64,000 bases of DNA, taken from NCBI RefSeq assembly GCF_026625605.1, contig NZ_CP113054.1, positions 806,001 to 870,000 of the forward strand, in the 5' to 3' direction. The stretch is from Luteolibacter sp. SL250 (GTDB lineage: Bacteria > Verrucomicrobiota > Verrucomicrobiia > Verrucomicrobiales > Akkermansiaceae). The notes beneath the pieces are model-generated. The model made no database searches. It saw only the letters and a list, made by a program, of their open reading frames with translations, and was not told the origin of the DNA. The stretch's first letter is position 1. Each line of letters starts with the position of its first letter. The position numbers and the translations under genes were made by a program. Shown here piece after piece: positions 50,291 to 60,135 of this stretch.

Positions 50291-53200
50291 GCCGCCTGTG
50301 GATGCCAGCCTGCCTTTCTGGCCGCACAGGCGACCGCCGATGGTCGCGGAGTTGATGCGCGTGTTCCGCGTGGCCTTTCGAAAATACTGCCCGCCGCGGT
50401 GGTGAGGTTTTCGCAGATCACCGAGGAGGTCGCCTTGATGCTGAGGTAGGGCGTCTGCGACGCGCTGAGGTCCGCACCGTCCACGTCGATCGCGCCATGG
50501 ATGCCGAACCGGCCCGTCCCGCTGAAGTTGAGCGCGTGTCCTTGGCCGAGGATGGGGCCGTGCATGGCGAAGGTCGCCCCGTTGAGCGCCTGGATCCTCG
50601 CATCATCCGTCAGGGTGATGCTGCTCGCGGTGTTACCGCTGCCGCCGACGGACAGCGCTCCCTCCCCGTTCGGTCCGTGGCCGGCGATCCGGAGATCATG
50701 CGAGAACGCCACTCCGTGGGCGGTGTAGGAAATGTTCACGCGTGCTCCCGCCGCGACGCTGATCGGTCCGGTGCTGCCCTGGATGGCGGTGGAAATATAC
50801 TCCAGCGTGCCTTCATCGACCGTCACCGCGCCGGTGGAGCTTCCCGCGCCGTTGAGCTTCAGGTAGCCGGGGCCGGATTTGCGGAACGGACCGGATCCGC
50901 AGAAGGTGCCGCTGCTGGTGACGGTCTTGCCCGCCGCCACTTCCATGCCCGCGCCGCCGCTGCCGAAGGTCAGCTCGCGGGTGAAGTTGATGGAATTCGG
51001 GAAAGCCAGCGTGCCACCTCCGTCGAGCGTGATGGGGGTTCCGCTTTCGCCCATCACCGCCAAGCTCGGCAGTTCGAGCGTGGTGCCGGCAACCGTCAGT
51101 CGTGTCGAGTAGGTGGTTTGCGTTCCGGTGAGATTCACCTTCGTGCCGGGCAGGCCGGTGAAGATGACACCCGCGCTGCCGCGGATGGCGCTGCTGATCG
51201 TGGCATCCGGACCGGAGGCATAGATGTAGCCTTTGTTCGTGCCGAAATCGATCGCCCCGCCGGTGAGGGAGCCATTGTTGAGGATCAGGCCCGCCTTGCC
51301 GTCGGCACCGCTGAAGCCGAGCACGCGGCTGGTCAGGATCAGGTTGTTCGTGTCCTGCACGCGCAGTCCTGTGACCGTCGCGTCGGCTGCCAGGGTGGTC
51401 GCCGCGGTGATGTTGGGGATCTCCCCGCTGTCTGCCGTCCACGCGCCCGACCGCTGGACGTAGCCGGTGAAAGGTGTGAAGCCGCCGGTGGAATCGTAGG
51501 CGGCGAAGTCACCGGTGCGGTCACCCGCCGCCAGCAGGAACGAGGGCGGGTAGGTGGCATTGGCGGGTGTGTCCGGCTGGCCATCCAGCTTCAGCACGGT
51601 GTCCTGGCCCAGCGTGGTGAGGAAGGTTGAGCCTTCCCCGATCACAAAGGCGTCGGCGTTCGTCCCGGAGCCGATGGTGGCGGTCAGCGTGTCCGCCGTG
51701 CCTTTGTCGAGGATCAGCCGGGCCGCGCCGTTGACCGTGAGTTTCGTTCCGAGGTTGCGGGCGATGGAAAATTCCGCGTTGCCCGTGGCGGAGGAGTGCA
51801 GCGAGAGGGTTGCGCCGTTGAGGGTGATGTCGCCGTGGGTCACATCCCCGCCGCCCGTCGTGCGGAAGGTGCCGCCGTTCACCACCAGGCCACCGTTGAA
51901 TTCCGCCGCGCTGCCAGTCCAGTCCAGCGTCCCGGCGCCGGCCTTCACCAGCGCCTTCCCCGCCGCCACTCGGATGGGTCCATTCACGGTCAGGGTGAAC
52001 GCGCCGGTATCAACCACCGGAGCGTCCGCCGTCACCGTTAGGCCGCCAACGGTCTGGTCTGCCCCCAGCGTGATCCGTCCGCCCACATTGAGCACCCCGT
52101 TGCCAAACGCGCCGGAGACATTGGCCCGGATCTCTCCGGATGAGGAAAGCGTGCCGGTGTAGGTGCCAGGCGCATTGAGGATCACGGAGCCGGTGCCTGC
52201 CACAGTCAGTGGCCCGGAGCCGGACAACGCGCCGTTGAGAATGACCGTGCGCCCGCCGGTATCGAGCGTGCCTCCGCCGGAGGAAACGACGACCGGATTG
52301 TCCGCCGCCACGGTGCCCGCCGCGCGGAGCGTCCCACCGTCGAACTCAATGGCCCCGCTGCCGAAGGCGGTCCGCGAGCTGCCCGGCACCTCCAGGATGC
52401 CACCTTTCAGGATGGTGCCTCCGGTGTGCAGGTTGACCGCGCCGAGGCGCTGGGTGTTCGTGTCGATTTTGGTGATGGAGCCGTCACCCCGGATCACGCC
52501 GGTATGGTTCGTCGTGTAGCAGTCGGGCCGGTTGTGGTTGCCCAGCGTGAGATGATGCCCTGCCAGGTCGATGTTGCCCCAGCCATCCAGACCGCCGAGT
52601 TTGAAGTCGGTGACGGGCGCAAGCGCGTCATGCTTCTTCAGCGTGACGATGCTGTTCCGGAGCGCGCCCGCAGACTCCACCCGGACGGTTCCATGTTTGA
52701 TTTCCGTGCGGCCGTTGAAGGTGTTGTCGCCCGCCAGCGAAAGGGTGCCGTCCCCGGCCATGATCAGCCGTCCCATGTTCACACCTGCCACCAGTCCCGG
52801 CAGGCCGCTGGAAAAGTCCCGGTAGCCGGTGTCCACCAGATCGCCGTTGAGCGCGACATCCCCAGGACCGGAGACCACCACGCCGCCGGTGCCCAGCATG
52901 TCGGTCTTTCCATTGATGACGATCTTTCCGCCCGCCTGCCACGGACGCAGGTAGAGTGCGGCGGAGCGGGTGTTGATGTCCGTGTTGAAGGTCGCGGTGG
53001 CAGCGGAGTACTGGTTGATGCCGTACATCGCGTAGCCGGTGGACAGCCATTTGTTCACCGCCTCCAGTTCGATGGGGTTGCCATTGATCTCGTGATCTCC
53101 GGACCCCGCCCCGAAGTTGATGCTGCGCACCCGCTTGGTCACCGGGATGTCGTTCTGGAACGTCCCGCCCGCGGTGGAGTTGAAGTCGAGCGTGTGCGTC

Positions 53201-55104
53201 TCATCCACGATGCCGGAAAATCCTCCCCCGCTCTGGTTCCAGTTGCCGGTCCCCGCCAGATGGAGCGTTCCGGGGGCGCTGACGGTGATGCTTTTCCCTG
53301 CTCCGGAGGTGGCGGTCGTGGTGAAGCTGGCGCTGGCCTGCCCGGCCGGAATGACGAGCGTCCCGGTCGATCCGTCGAAGGATGGTGCCCCCGCGAGCTG
53401 GTAGTCCGCGGAGAATGAAGCGTTGCCGGTGACGCCAAACGACAGGTTCAGGGCATCCGTGGTCGGGCCGGAGCGGGTGAACGTCCACGTGGCGGTTCCG
53501 CCGGATGATGGGATCTCCGTGTGATCCAGCGTGAGCGTCACCCCATTGCCGAAATCGACCGGCGCGGAGGGCATGCCATTTCCGGAAGCGGGGGATGCCA
53601 GGGCGCGGTTGGCCCGCAGGCGGAAGAAACGGCGAGTGGTGTCCGACTGCGGGAGCGAGGCGCGGACGGTTTCCACGCTGCCGGAGGTGGAGAGGATCTG
53701 CTCGGAAATGCGATCCGTCCTCCAGTCGTTGTCGCGCAGTGTTTCCGACCATTCCACCACCGGCAATGCAGCCGCCGCCGTGTCACGGGTGTAGGTGAAA
53801 TGGAACCCCTCCGCTTCCCGGGAGAGGATGCCGGGCACCTTGTTTCCGGCTCCGATCGGGCTGCCGGTGGCGTATTCCATCAGATTCACAACGCCATCCC
53901 CGTCCTCATCGTCCAGGTCGGCCACCTCCTTGCCCTTGTGGCGGAGGGCGGAAAAGGATGCGGCCCCGGGCCCGATGCGGAGTGTGGCGGCGCGGGAGGC
54001 GTCCGCCCCCTGCCAGGTGATGCGCTTCTCCACCGGCGCGATGAAGTGAATCGCCCGCCCGCTGAGGCCGTTGTGCTTGTTGTAGATCCAGCCGAGCTGC
54101 CCCACCTCTTTGTTGAACGGCATCGGATAGGCGGCGGCGTGGGGGAAGCCGCCGAGCAAAGTGGGATAGTCCCCCGATCCCGCGACGGTGCCCCGGCCGG
54201 GAACCTCATTTCTCTCGATGCTGACGCTGGGCTCCCAGGAGTAGGTCTCGAACGAGTCCGTCGTCACGAACTGGAGGTCCTTTCCATGGCTGCCGTTGAG
54301 GCCGAACATGACCAGCCACTTGTTCAGGTAGCGGCTCCACAACATGCCGGTGACGCCATACATGTTCCCATGGGTGAACGTCTCGACGTTCGGTGCGCCC
54401 ATGGCATAGCCATCGACACCTGTCGCGATGTCGTAGGTGACGGTCTTCCTGCCGTTGTATTTCCCATGGTCGATCCAGTGATGGGAAATCCTCACCAACC
54501 GGGGCTGGGAGGGATCCGTGCGGGTATCGATCGCGCAGATGCTCATCGCCCGCAGCGGGCCTTTCTTCCAGTTCTTCCCGTTGTCGATGGAGTAGATGGT
54601 CCGCGAGCCGTTCACCTCCCGGCCCGCCCAGTCCTCGATGTGGGTGAATCCGACCAGGTAGTTGTCATCGATGACGTGTTCCTCCGTGGCGGACGGCGTG
54701 CTGTAGGTGGCGTCGTTCGGGTAGATCTCCAGGGTGACGGTCCGTCCGCGCAACGTCGGGTCGATGTCCACGGGCCGGTACACATCCTGGATCCAGTAGC
54801 CGCGTTCGTCAGGGGCGTCCGCCGGTCCCCCGGGGATCCACTGGCCATCCTTGCGGGTGTAGTCCAGGAGGTATCCACCGCTGTGGCGGGACATCCACCA
54901 GCTCAGGTTCGTGTCCGGCTCGTTCGCCCCACCCCACACCAGGGGGAATTGTGCGTCCGGGAACCAGCCGGGTTTCGTGAACTTCGTGCCCGTTTCATCC
55001 CCCTCATAGACCGGGGTGATGGGGCCGAGGATGCCGGACAGGTTGGCGGCTCCGGCGATTGCCGGAAAAGCGGTCGCGGCAAGGATGAGGTGGCTCGGGG
55101 ACAT
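50287..55104 (-). CDS. giant secreted protein: beta-propeller-like N-terminus, EF-hand-like linker, autotransporter-associated beta-strand repeats; 3' frameshift
   Basis: About 1,605 residues as read; about 1,755 if the 3' frameshift near 50378 is repaired. The ATG at 55104 gives signal peptide MSPSHLILAATAFPAIAG. Residues ~20-370 look like a sialidase/GH-like beta-propeller (YSIDNGKNWKKGPLRAM, NKWLVMFGLNGSHG). Then comes a calcium-loop element (DLDDEDGDGVVNLMEYATG) and a Calx-beta-like segment. More than 1,000 residues of passenger-type beta-helix repeats follow (LSLAGDNTFNGRTEIKHGTV, GGTILKGGILEVPGSSRT, TVTSSGTFCGSGPFRKSGPG). Beyond the frameshift the frame encodes about 30 nonsense residues. 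Probably a surface adhesin or glycan-active protein; catalytic activity unproven. Confidence 0.75.
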   Translation of the reverse strand: MSPSHLILAATAFPAIAGAANLSGILGPITPVYEGDETGTKFTKPGWFPDAQFPLVWGGANEPDTNLSWWMSRHSGGYLLDYTRKDGQWIPGGPADAPDERGYWIQDVYRPVDIDPTLRGRTVTLEIYPNDATYSTPSATEEHVIDDNYLVGFTHIEDWAGREVNGSRTIYSIDNGKNWKKGPLRAMSICAIDTRTDPSQPRLVRISHHWIDHGKYNGRKTVTYDIATGVDGYAMGAPNVETFTHGNMYGVTGMLWSRYLNKWLVMFGLNGSHGKDLQFVTTDSFETYSWEPSVSIERNEVPGRGTVAGSGDYPTLLGGFPHAAAYPMPFNKEVGQLGWIYNKHNGLSGRAIHFIAPVEKRITWQGADASRAATLRIGPGAASFSALRHKGKEVADLDDEDGDGVVNLMEYATGSPIGAGNKVPGILSREAEGFHFTYTRDTAAAALPVVEWSETLRDNDWRTDRISEQILSTSGSVETVRASLPQSDTTRRFFRLRANRALASPASGNGMPSAPVDFGNGVTLTLDHTEIPSSGGTATWTFTRSGPTTDALNLSFGVTGNASFSADYQLAGAPSFDGSTGTLVIPAGQASASFTTTATSGAGKSITVSAPGTLHLAGTGNWNQSGGGFSGIVDETHTLDFNSTAGGTFQNDIPVTKRVRSINFGAGSGDHEINGNPIELEAVNKWLSTGYAMYGINQYSAATATFNTDINTRSAALYLRPWQAGGKIVINGKTDMLGTGGVVVSGPGDVALNGDLVDTGYRDFSSGLPGLVAGVNMGRLIMAGDGTLSLAGDNTFNGRTEIKHGTVRVESAGALRNSIVTLKKHDALAPVTDFKLGGLDGWGNIDLAGHHLTLGNHNRPDCYTTNHTGVIRGDGSITKIDTNTQRLGAVNLHTGGTILKGGILEVPGSSRTAFGSGAIEFDGGTLRAAGTVAADNPVVVSSGGGTLDTGGRTVILNGALSGSGPLTVAGTGSVILNAPGTYTGTLSSSGEIRANVSGAFGNGVLNVGGRITLGADQTVGGLTVTADAPVVDTGAFTLTVNGPIRVAAGKALVKAGAGTLDWTGSAAEFNGGLVVNGGTFRTTGGGDVTHGDITLNGATLSLHSSATGNAEFSIARNLGTKLTVNGAARLILDKGTADTLTATIGSGTNADAFVIGEGSTFLTTLGQDTVLKLDGQPDTPANATYPPSFLLAAGDRTGDFAAYDSTGGFTPFTGYVQRSGAWTADSGEIPNITAATTLAADATVTGLRVQDTNNLILTSRVLGFSGADGKAGLILNNGSLTGGAIDFGTNKGYIYASGPDATISSAIRGSAGVIFTGLPGTKVNLTGTQTTYSTRLTVAGTTLELPSLAVMGESGTPITLDGGGTLAFPNSINFTRELTFGSGGAGMEVAAGKTVTSSGTFCGSGPFRKSGPGYLKLNGAGSSTGAVTVDEGTLEYISTAIQGSTGPISVAAGARVNISYTAHGVAFSHDLRIAGHGPNGEGALSVGGSGNTASSITLTDDARIQALNGATFAMHGPILGQGHALNFSGTGRFGIHGAIDVDGADLSASQTPYLSIKATSSVICENLTTAAGSIFERPRGTRASTPRPSAVACAARKAGWHPQAA

Positions 55105-55275
55105 GGTGGGTTTTCCGGGATGGGTGTCTCCGGTAAGAACTGATTTCCCGAACCGAGGTGGTGTGACAGGGGAGAGATGTCCGTACGTAAGGATCCATTC
55201 CGGCTTCCGCCGCGCCGGGTGGTCCCGGATGCCTCCGGTCCCGGGGGGAGGAGGGGAGTCCACCGAAACTTTACC

Positions 55276-55304
55276 TTGCCAAAAGGCCGGGCAGCCGCTT
55301 GATT
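55276..55304 (+). promoter_or_regulatory. candidate promoter for rpsO
   Basis: TTGCCA (55276-55281) and TTGATT (55299-55304) are separated by 17 bases, with a predicted start near 55311 and a leader of about 50 nt before the rpsO ATG. The -35 is good (5 of 6), the -10 poor (3 of 6). It is the best-spaced pair in the 258-base gap between the divergent repeat-protein gene and rpsO. The rest of the gap shows nothing recognisable. Confidence 0.3.
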
Positions 55305-55362
55305 TCCCGCCCAACCTCAACCAAGGACGGTCTGGCTCCGGCTGGATCCACCCTTCAAGACC

Positions 55363-55617
55363 ATGGCCAAAGAAATCAACCTCGCCGAATACAAGCAACA
55401 CGAAGGAGACACCGGCAGCTCCCCATATCAAGTCGCGCTCCTCACCAAGCGCATCGTCGAACTGACCGACCACCTCAACATCCACACCAAGGACTTCTCG
55501 TCCCGCCGTGGTCTCCTGAAGATGGTCGCTGTCCGCCGCAAGCACCTTGACTACATCAAGGCGCACAATGAAGAGGGCTACCAGAAGCTGATCGAAAGCC
55601 TGGGTCTCCGCCGCTGA
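55363..55617 (+). CDS. rpsO: 30S ribosomal protein S15
   Basis: Protein of 84 residues, a few residues shorter at the N-terminus than the usual 88-89. Conserved S15 features: GDTGSSPYQVALLTKRI, HLNIHTKDFSSRRGLL, MVAVRRKHLDYI and LIESLGLRR at the C-terminus. It binds the 16S rRNA central domain early in 30S assembly. It is followed by a strong intrinsic terminator and then pnp, the common rpsO-pnp order. In E. coli S15 also regulates its own mRNA; no such structure was identified here. Confidence 0.97.
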   Translation: MAKEINLAEYKQHEGDTGSSPYQVALLTKRIVELTDHLNIHTKDFSSRRGLLKMVAVRRKHLDYIKAHNEEGYQKLIESLGLRR

Positions 55618-55641
55618 GGCAAAATCCACTCTCCGCAACGC

Positions 55642-55668
55642 AGCCACGGGAAATCCCGTGGCTGTTTT
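55642..55668 (+). terminator. intrinsic terminator after rpsO
   Basis: Perfect 10-bp stem AGCCACGGGA / TCCCGTGGCT (55642-55651 and 55654-55663), probably with the inner A-T pairs open to form the loop, followed directly by GTTTTG. It sits 25 bases after the rpsO stop and before pnp, so at least part of transcription should end here and pnp may have its own start. Confidence 0.75.
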
Positions 55669-55821
55669 GCAAAAACGGTTCCGCTTCCGTCACGGATGGG
55701 GGATCGTCAGACAAACCCTCCTCCGCCGACTGTTTCGGCCGCGGAATCCCGTCTGGAACCTGAAATCGCCCGCCTGGCATCCGGCCATGCGGGCCGTACG
55801 CATAAGAAAAGAAGAACGAAA

Positions 55822-57984
55822 ATGAGTATTCATACCATCACGAGCCAAGTCGGCTCGAACCCGATCACGATTGAAACCGGCAAGCTTGCCAAACTCGCCG
55901 ACGGTGCTGTGACCGTCCGCAGTGGTGACACCATCATCCTCGTCACCGCCGTCTCCGCCACCAAAGTCAAGGATGGCCAGACCTGGTTCCCACTCTCCGT
56001 GGAGTATAAGGAGAAAGCCTCCGCAGCCGGTGTTTTCCCCGGTGGCTACTTCAAGCGCGAAGGCCGCCCGACCGAAAAGGAAATCCTCACCTGCCGGATG
56101 ACGGACCGCCCGCTGCGCCCGCTGTTCCCGAAGGGTTACTTCTACGACACCCAGATCATCGCCATCCTGCTCAGCGCCGACGGTGAGAACGACGCCGACA
56201 TCCTCTCGATGAACGGTGCCTCCGCCGCCCTCTGTCTTTCCGACATCCCGTTCGCAGGCCCCATCGGTGCCGTGCGCGTCGGTCGTGTCGATGGCCAGTT
56301 CGTCATCAACCCGACCCATGACGAGCGCGCCGAGAGCGACCTCGACCTGGTCTATGTCGGCAACAAGACCGACGTCATCATGATCGAAGGCCAGGCCGAC
56401 GAGCTCCCGGAAGACGAGTTCATCGCCGCCCTGCACCACGCCCAGGCCGCCGTCGTGAAGCTCATCGAAGCCCAGGAAGAACTCGTCCGCCTCGCCGGCA
56501 AGGCCAAGCGCGACTTCACCCCGGTCCTCGCCAAGGAGAACCTCCTCGAGATCGCCTACGAAATCGCCGGTGACCGCATCGAAGGTGCCATCTACGCCCC
56601 GACCAAGACCGAGCGTGCCAAAAAAGTCGGCGCCCTCCGCGACGAAGTGGAAGCCGCCATCAAGGAGCGCGCTCCGGATGCGACCGCCTTCGACGTCGAG
56701 CAGGCCTTCGAATACCTCCAGAAGAAAGCCTTCCGGATCTCCATCATGGACAAGGGCGTCCGCGCCGACGGCCGCTCCATCGGTGATCTCCGCACCCTCT
56801 ACGGGGAAGTCAGCACCCTGCCACGCGTCCACGGCTCCGCCATCTTCTCCCGCGGAGAGACCCAGGCGCTCGCCATCACCACGCTGGCTCCGGCCGACGA
56901 GAAGCAGAACTTCGACAACTACTCCGGTGGTGAGTCCGAGAAGCGCTTCATCCTCCACTACAACTTCCCTCCCTTCTCCGTCGGTGAAACCGGCCGGATG
57001 GGTGGCATCAACCGCCGCGAGATCGGCCACGGCTCCCTCGCCGAGCGCTCCATCGAGCCGGTCATCCCTGACGAAGCCGTCTTCCCGTACGCCATCCGCG
57101 TTTCCTCCGAGGTCACCGAGTCCAATGGTTCCACCTCCATGGCGACCGTCTGCGCTGGCACCATGGCCCTCCTTGACGCCGGTGTCCCGCTGATCCGCCC
57201 GGTGGGTGGTATCTCCGTCGGCCTCGTCACCGAGAACAACGAAGATGGTTCCCTCAAGTCCCACAAGATGCTCCTCGACATCATCGGTTCCGAGGACTTC
57301 TACGGCGATATGGACTTCAAGCTCTGCGGCACCAGCGAAGGTGTCACCGGCTACCAGCTCGACCTCAAGCTTCCGGGCCTCCCGCTCAGCATGCTTGAAG
57401 AAGCGATCCGCATCGCCAAGGACGGCCGCACCAAGGTGCTCGCCAAGATGGCCGAGTCCATCACCACCGCCGGCGAACTCAGCCCGCACGCACCGCGCAT
57501 CGTTTCCGTGAAGATCCCCGCCGACCGCATCGGCGAGCTCATCGGACCAGGCGGCAAGAACATCAAGGGCATCCAGGCGGAGTCCGGAGCCGAGATCAAC
57601 ATCGAGGACGACGGCACCGTTCATATCTATGCTTCCAAGCAGCAGGGTCTCGACCGTGCGAAGGAGATGATCGACCGCATGTTCCAGGAGATCGAGGTGG
57701 GCAAGACCTACACCGGCAAGGTTGTTTCCATCACCGCCTTCGGCGCGTTCATGGAAGTGCTTCCGGGCAAGGACGGCCTCATCCACGTCTCCGAGCTGGC
57801 CGAAGGCCGCACCGAGAAGGTCGAGGACGTCGTCAAGAAGGGCGATGTCGTCACCGCCAAGTGCCTGGGCGTCGATGAGAAGGGCCGCGTGAAGATGTCA
57901 CGCCGTGCCTGGCTCCGCGACCAGAAGGCCGCCGAAGCCGAGGCCAACGCCCCGGCCGAAGCAGCTCCTGCCTCCGCTGAATAA
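55822..57984 (+). CDS. pnp: polyribonucleotide nucleotidyltransferase (PNPase)
   Basis: Phosphorolytic 3'-5' exoribonuclease of 720 residues, acting as a trimer and in the degradosome. Two RNase PH domains (FPLSVEYKEKASAAGVFPGG near the start; FILHYNFPPFSVGETGRMGG and ESNGSTSMATVCAGTMALLD in the second) flank the helical domain. The KH domain has IGPGGKNIKGIQAESGA, and the C-terminal S1 domain has YTGKVVSITAFGAFMEVLPG. The start at 55822 (MSIHTITSQVGSN) fits the family; upstream residues in the same frame are unrelated. Synonymous codons are strongly C-ending, as expected for high expression. Confidence 0.97.
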   Translation: MSIHTITSQVGSNPITIETGKLAKLADGAVTVRSGDTIILVTAVSATKVKDGQTWFPLSVEYKEKASAAGVFPGGYFKREGRPTEKEILTCRMTDRPLRPLFPKGYFYDTQIIAILLSADGENDADILSMNGASAALCLSDIPFAGPIGAVRVGRVDGQFVINPTHDERAESDLDLVYVGNKTDVIMIEGQADELPEDEFIAALHHAQAAVVKLIEAQEELVRLAGKAKRDFTPVLAKENLLEIAYEIAGDRIEGAIYAPTKTERAKKVGALRDEVEAAIKERAPDATAFDVEQAFEYLQKKAFRISIMDKGVRADGRSIGDLRTLYGEVSTLPRVHGSAIFSRGETQALAITTLAPADEKQNFDNYSGGESEKRFILHYNFPPFSVGETGRMGGINRREIGHGSLAERSIEPVIPDEAVFPYAIRVSSEVTESNGSTSMATVCAGTMALLDAGVPLIRPVGGISVGLVTENNEDGSLKSHKMLLDIIGSEDFYGDMDFKLCGTSEGVTGYQLDLKLPGLPLSMLEEAIRIAKDGRTKVLAKMAESITTAGELSPHAPRIVSVKIPADRIGELIGPGGKNIKGIQAESGAEINIEDDGTVHIYASKQQGLDRAKEMIDRMFQEIEVGKTYTGKVVSITAFGAFMEVLPGKDGLIHVSELAEGRTEKVEDVVKKGDVVTAKCLGVDEKGRVKMSRRAWLRDQKAAEAEANAPAEAAPASAE

Positions 57985-58029
57985 TCCCGCTGGGAGCGCC
58001 GGTCTCCGGACCGGCTCTCTTCCGCTCTC

Positions 58030-58065
58030 AAAAGCCGGCATCCGTGAGGGTGCCGGCTTTTCCTT
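58030..58065 (+). terminator. intrinsic terminator after pnp
   Basis: An 11-bp perfect stem AAAAGCCGGCA (58030-58040) / TGCCGGCTTTT (58051-58061) with a 10-base loop, continuing into CCTTTTC. The A-run before and T-run after the stem could make it work in both directions. A second GC-rich hairpin (GCCGGTC-TCCG-GACCGGC, within 57998-58016) lies just upstream, so the two may act in tandem 45 bases after the pnp stop. Confidence 0.85.
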
Positions 58066-58104
58066 TTCTTGCCCGCGGGATCCAGTGCGGAATAGGGTCC
58101 GCGG

Positions 58105-60120
58105 GTGTGTACCGACCGTGACAGAGTGATTGAATCCGCCGTCCGCATCTATGCCGATGATTTGGCGGCGAGCGCGGGCGCGCGCGCATGGATGGAGCAG
58201 GTGGTACCCGCTTCGGATCATCCTGGGATGCCGGAACTTGCGCGGAGATTCGACGCACTCGACCGACGCGGAAAGTCCATCCCATGGCGACGGATCTATC
58301 TCATCCTTTCGCTGATGGTCTGTGGGGGGCTGGCATTTTGGATCGACCGGTTGATCGAAACCGAGAGGGAATCCCTCAACTCGGTGAAAGGCATGGGGGC
58401 GGGTTTGACCCTGTTTCCGGAGTCCTCGCTTGCCGACCTCACCCCGGAGGAATGGCTTTTGCTGGGGGATGGCTCCAAGCCACTGTTGGAGCAAAAGAAG
58501 GAACTGTGGGACAGCGCGCCTGAGAATCCCGCCTTCTTCGCGGAGTATGCCGTAGCCTATCATTCCCAGCACAAGACCCTGCCTCCGGACTACTTCGAAA
58601 CCGCGACCAGGCTCGATCCCGACAATGCGTGGTTCGACTACTACGGTGCGGCGGTGACCGGCTACAAGTCGGTGAAGAAGCTCCCCAATGATGAGGAGGA
58701 CAAGAAGCGCAAGAGGGCGCACCGCTATGAAATCAGGAACCGAGAAACCTATGGGCAGGCGCTTGAGATCATCCGTAGGGCGGGGGATAAGCCTAACTAC
58801 AACAGCTATGAGCGTGAAATGATCTCACGCCGGGTGGCTCTGCTCCCGCAGTCCACCCTCCAGGAAAAGCTGGCATCCACCGCCTATCTTGTGGGGATGA
58901 AGCACGCGTCCATTGTCATTCTGCTGGACCTTTCCGGAACCTTTTGCGCCCGGCTCGATGAGCTTGAGCAAGCGGGCGATGCCGACGGATTTCGCGAGTT
59001 CGCGGGAGAGGGTAGGGCATACATCCTGAAACTGGTCCGGGATGGGGAGTTCAACATGGTGAATGAACTGACCGTCCATGTCTCGGTTGCCGCCATTTCC
59101 CGCCATGTGACGGAACGCGCGGTGGATATGAGCATCGCCGGAGAGTTTCCATGGGCGGCGGAATGGTATGAGGTTCTGGAGAAGCAGAGGCTCGAGAGGA
59201 GCGACAGGTCGGAAGAACGTAAGGGCAAGGTCTCGGTGGCCGACCGGAAAGGCGGGTTTCTGGCGATGTTGTATGTCCCGTCCGCGTTGGAGCGCTTTCC
59301 GGATTCCCAGCCGATAAAGGAAGAGGAGTTCAAGCCGAGCAGACTGCATGACTACTCATGGCTTTCCATGATCGGTTCCGGAGGTCTCCGGTTGTTCATC
59401 GCTGGGGTAGGCGTCGGGTTCCTGCTCTACCGGTTCCGGGCATCGTCGTTGGTCCGGGTGATGTCGCGTCGGGTCGAGTGGTTGTTGTCCCCTATGGATT
59501 GGCTGTGGATCATCGCCGGAGGAGTGGTGCTGCCGGTGGGGTTGGTATATTCGCTGATGTTCTTCACACCGCTGGGAAGCTGGGATACCAGCGTCAGGAG
59601 GACGGCGAGCGTCCTGTATCTCGTCCAGCCCATCCCCGCTTTCCTGGCGCTTGGATCTTTGATGATCATTGTTCCGGTGCTGGTTGTCCGCTGGCGGCTT
59701 CGGAGAAAGGCGGGGGCGCTGGGCTTTCGCGGCGGGGATGGCGCTGGCTGGCTGGCCGTTGGCGGCCTTCTGATCTTCGCCACTTCCTACAAGCACGTGT
59801 GGCCCTACCAGGTATCCTATGGAGCGGGTGCCCTGGCTTTGCTCTGGCTGCTGCTGGTAGCGGGCCGCGCCGTGTTCAGCGGCCCTCCGCGCCTTCTCTC
59901 CCGGGTCGTGATCTCCCGCGTCATGCTGCCGGTCTGCGCGACCGGCGTGCTGGTTGCCCATGTCTCCATTTTCGGCTTCCAGAAGGCACGACAATACTGG
60001 TTGGAACGGGACGAACTGATGAAATTCAGCGCGGATGAACCGGGTCTGTCGAAACACGAATACCGGCTCGCGCACCAGATGCGCACCGGGCTGAGGCAGT
60101 TGGTCGACAAGCACCGCTGA
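58105..60120 (+). CDS. large multi-pass membrane protein of unknown function (paralogue of the gene at 63608)
   Basis: Protein of 671 residues starting at GTG 58105. This start is supported by ungapped alignment of its first 60 residues with the paralogue (VIESAVRIYADDLAASAGAR against FIDSAVADFGDDMEKKLAAK). A cytoplasmic ~65-residue N-terminal domain is followed by TM1 (IYLILSLMVCGGLAFWI), a soluble segment of ~340 residues with helical, TPR-like character (AENPAFFAEYAVAYHSQHK, NAWFDYYGAAVTGYKS), then about six TM helices between residues 420 and 640. I do not recognise the family. It follows the pnp terminators, so it is a separate transcription unit. Confidence 0.7.
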   Translation: MCTDRDRVIESAVRIYADDLAASAGARAWMEQVVPASDHPGMPELARRFDALDRRGKSIPWRRIYLILSLMVCGGLAFWIDRLIETERESLNSVKGMGAGLTLFPESSLADLTPEEWLLLGDGSKPLLEQKKELWDSAPENPAFFAEYAVAYHSQHKTLPPDYFETATRLDPDNAWFDYYGAAVTGYKSVKKLPNDEEDKKRKRAHRYEIRNRETYGQALEIIRRAGDKPNYNSYEREMISRRVALLPQSTLQEKLASTAYLVGMKHASIVILLDLSGTFCARLDELEQAGDADGFREFAGEGRAYILKLVRDGEFNMVNELTVHVSVAAISRHVTERAVDMSIAGEFPWAAEWYEVLEKQRLERSDRSEERKGKVSVADRKGGFLAMLYVPSALERFPDSQPIKEEEFKPSRLHDYSWLSMIGSGGLRLFIAGVGVGFLLYRFRASSLVRVMSRRVEWLLSPMDWLWIIAGGVVLPVGLVYSLMFFTPLGSWDTSVRRTASVLYLVQPIPAFLALGSLMIIVPVLVVRWRLRRKAGALGFRGGDGAGWLAVGGLLIFATSYKHVWPYQVSYGAGALALLWLLLVAGRAVFSGPPRLLSRVVISRVMLPVCATGVLVAHVSIFGFQKARQYWLERDELMKFSADEPGLSKHEYRLAHQMRTGLRQLVDKHR

Positions 60121-60135
60121 CCGGCTGCGGCGGGT

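Noticed and set aside
55690-57786. 698-codon minus-strand open frame opposite pnp
   Set aside because: Shadow of the highly C-ending codon use of pnp; its composition is Gly/Asp/Val-rich without any domain.
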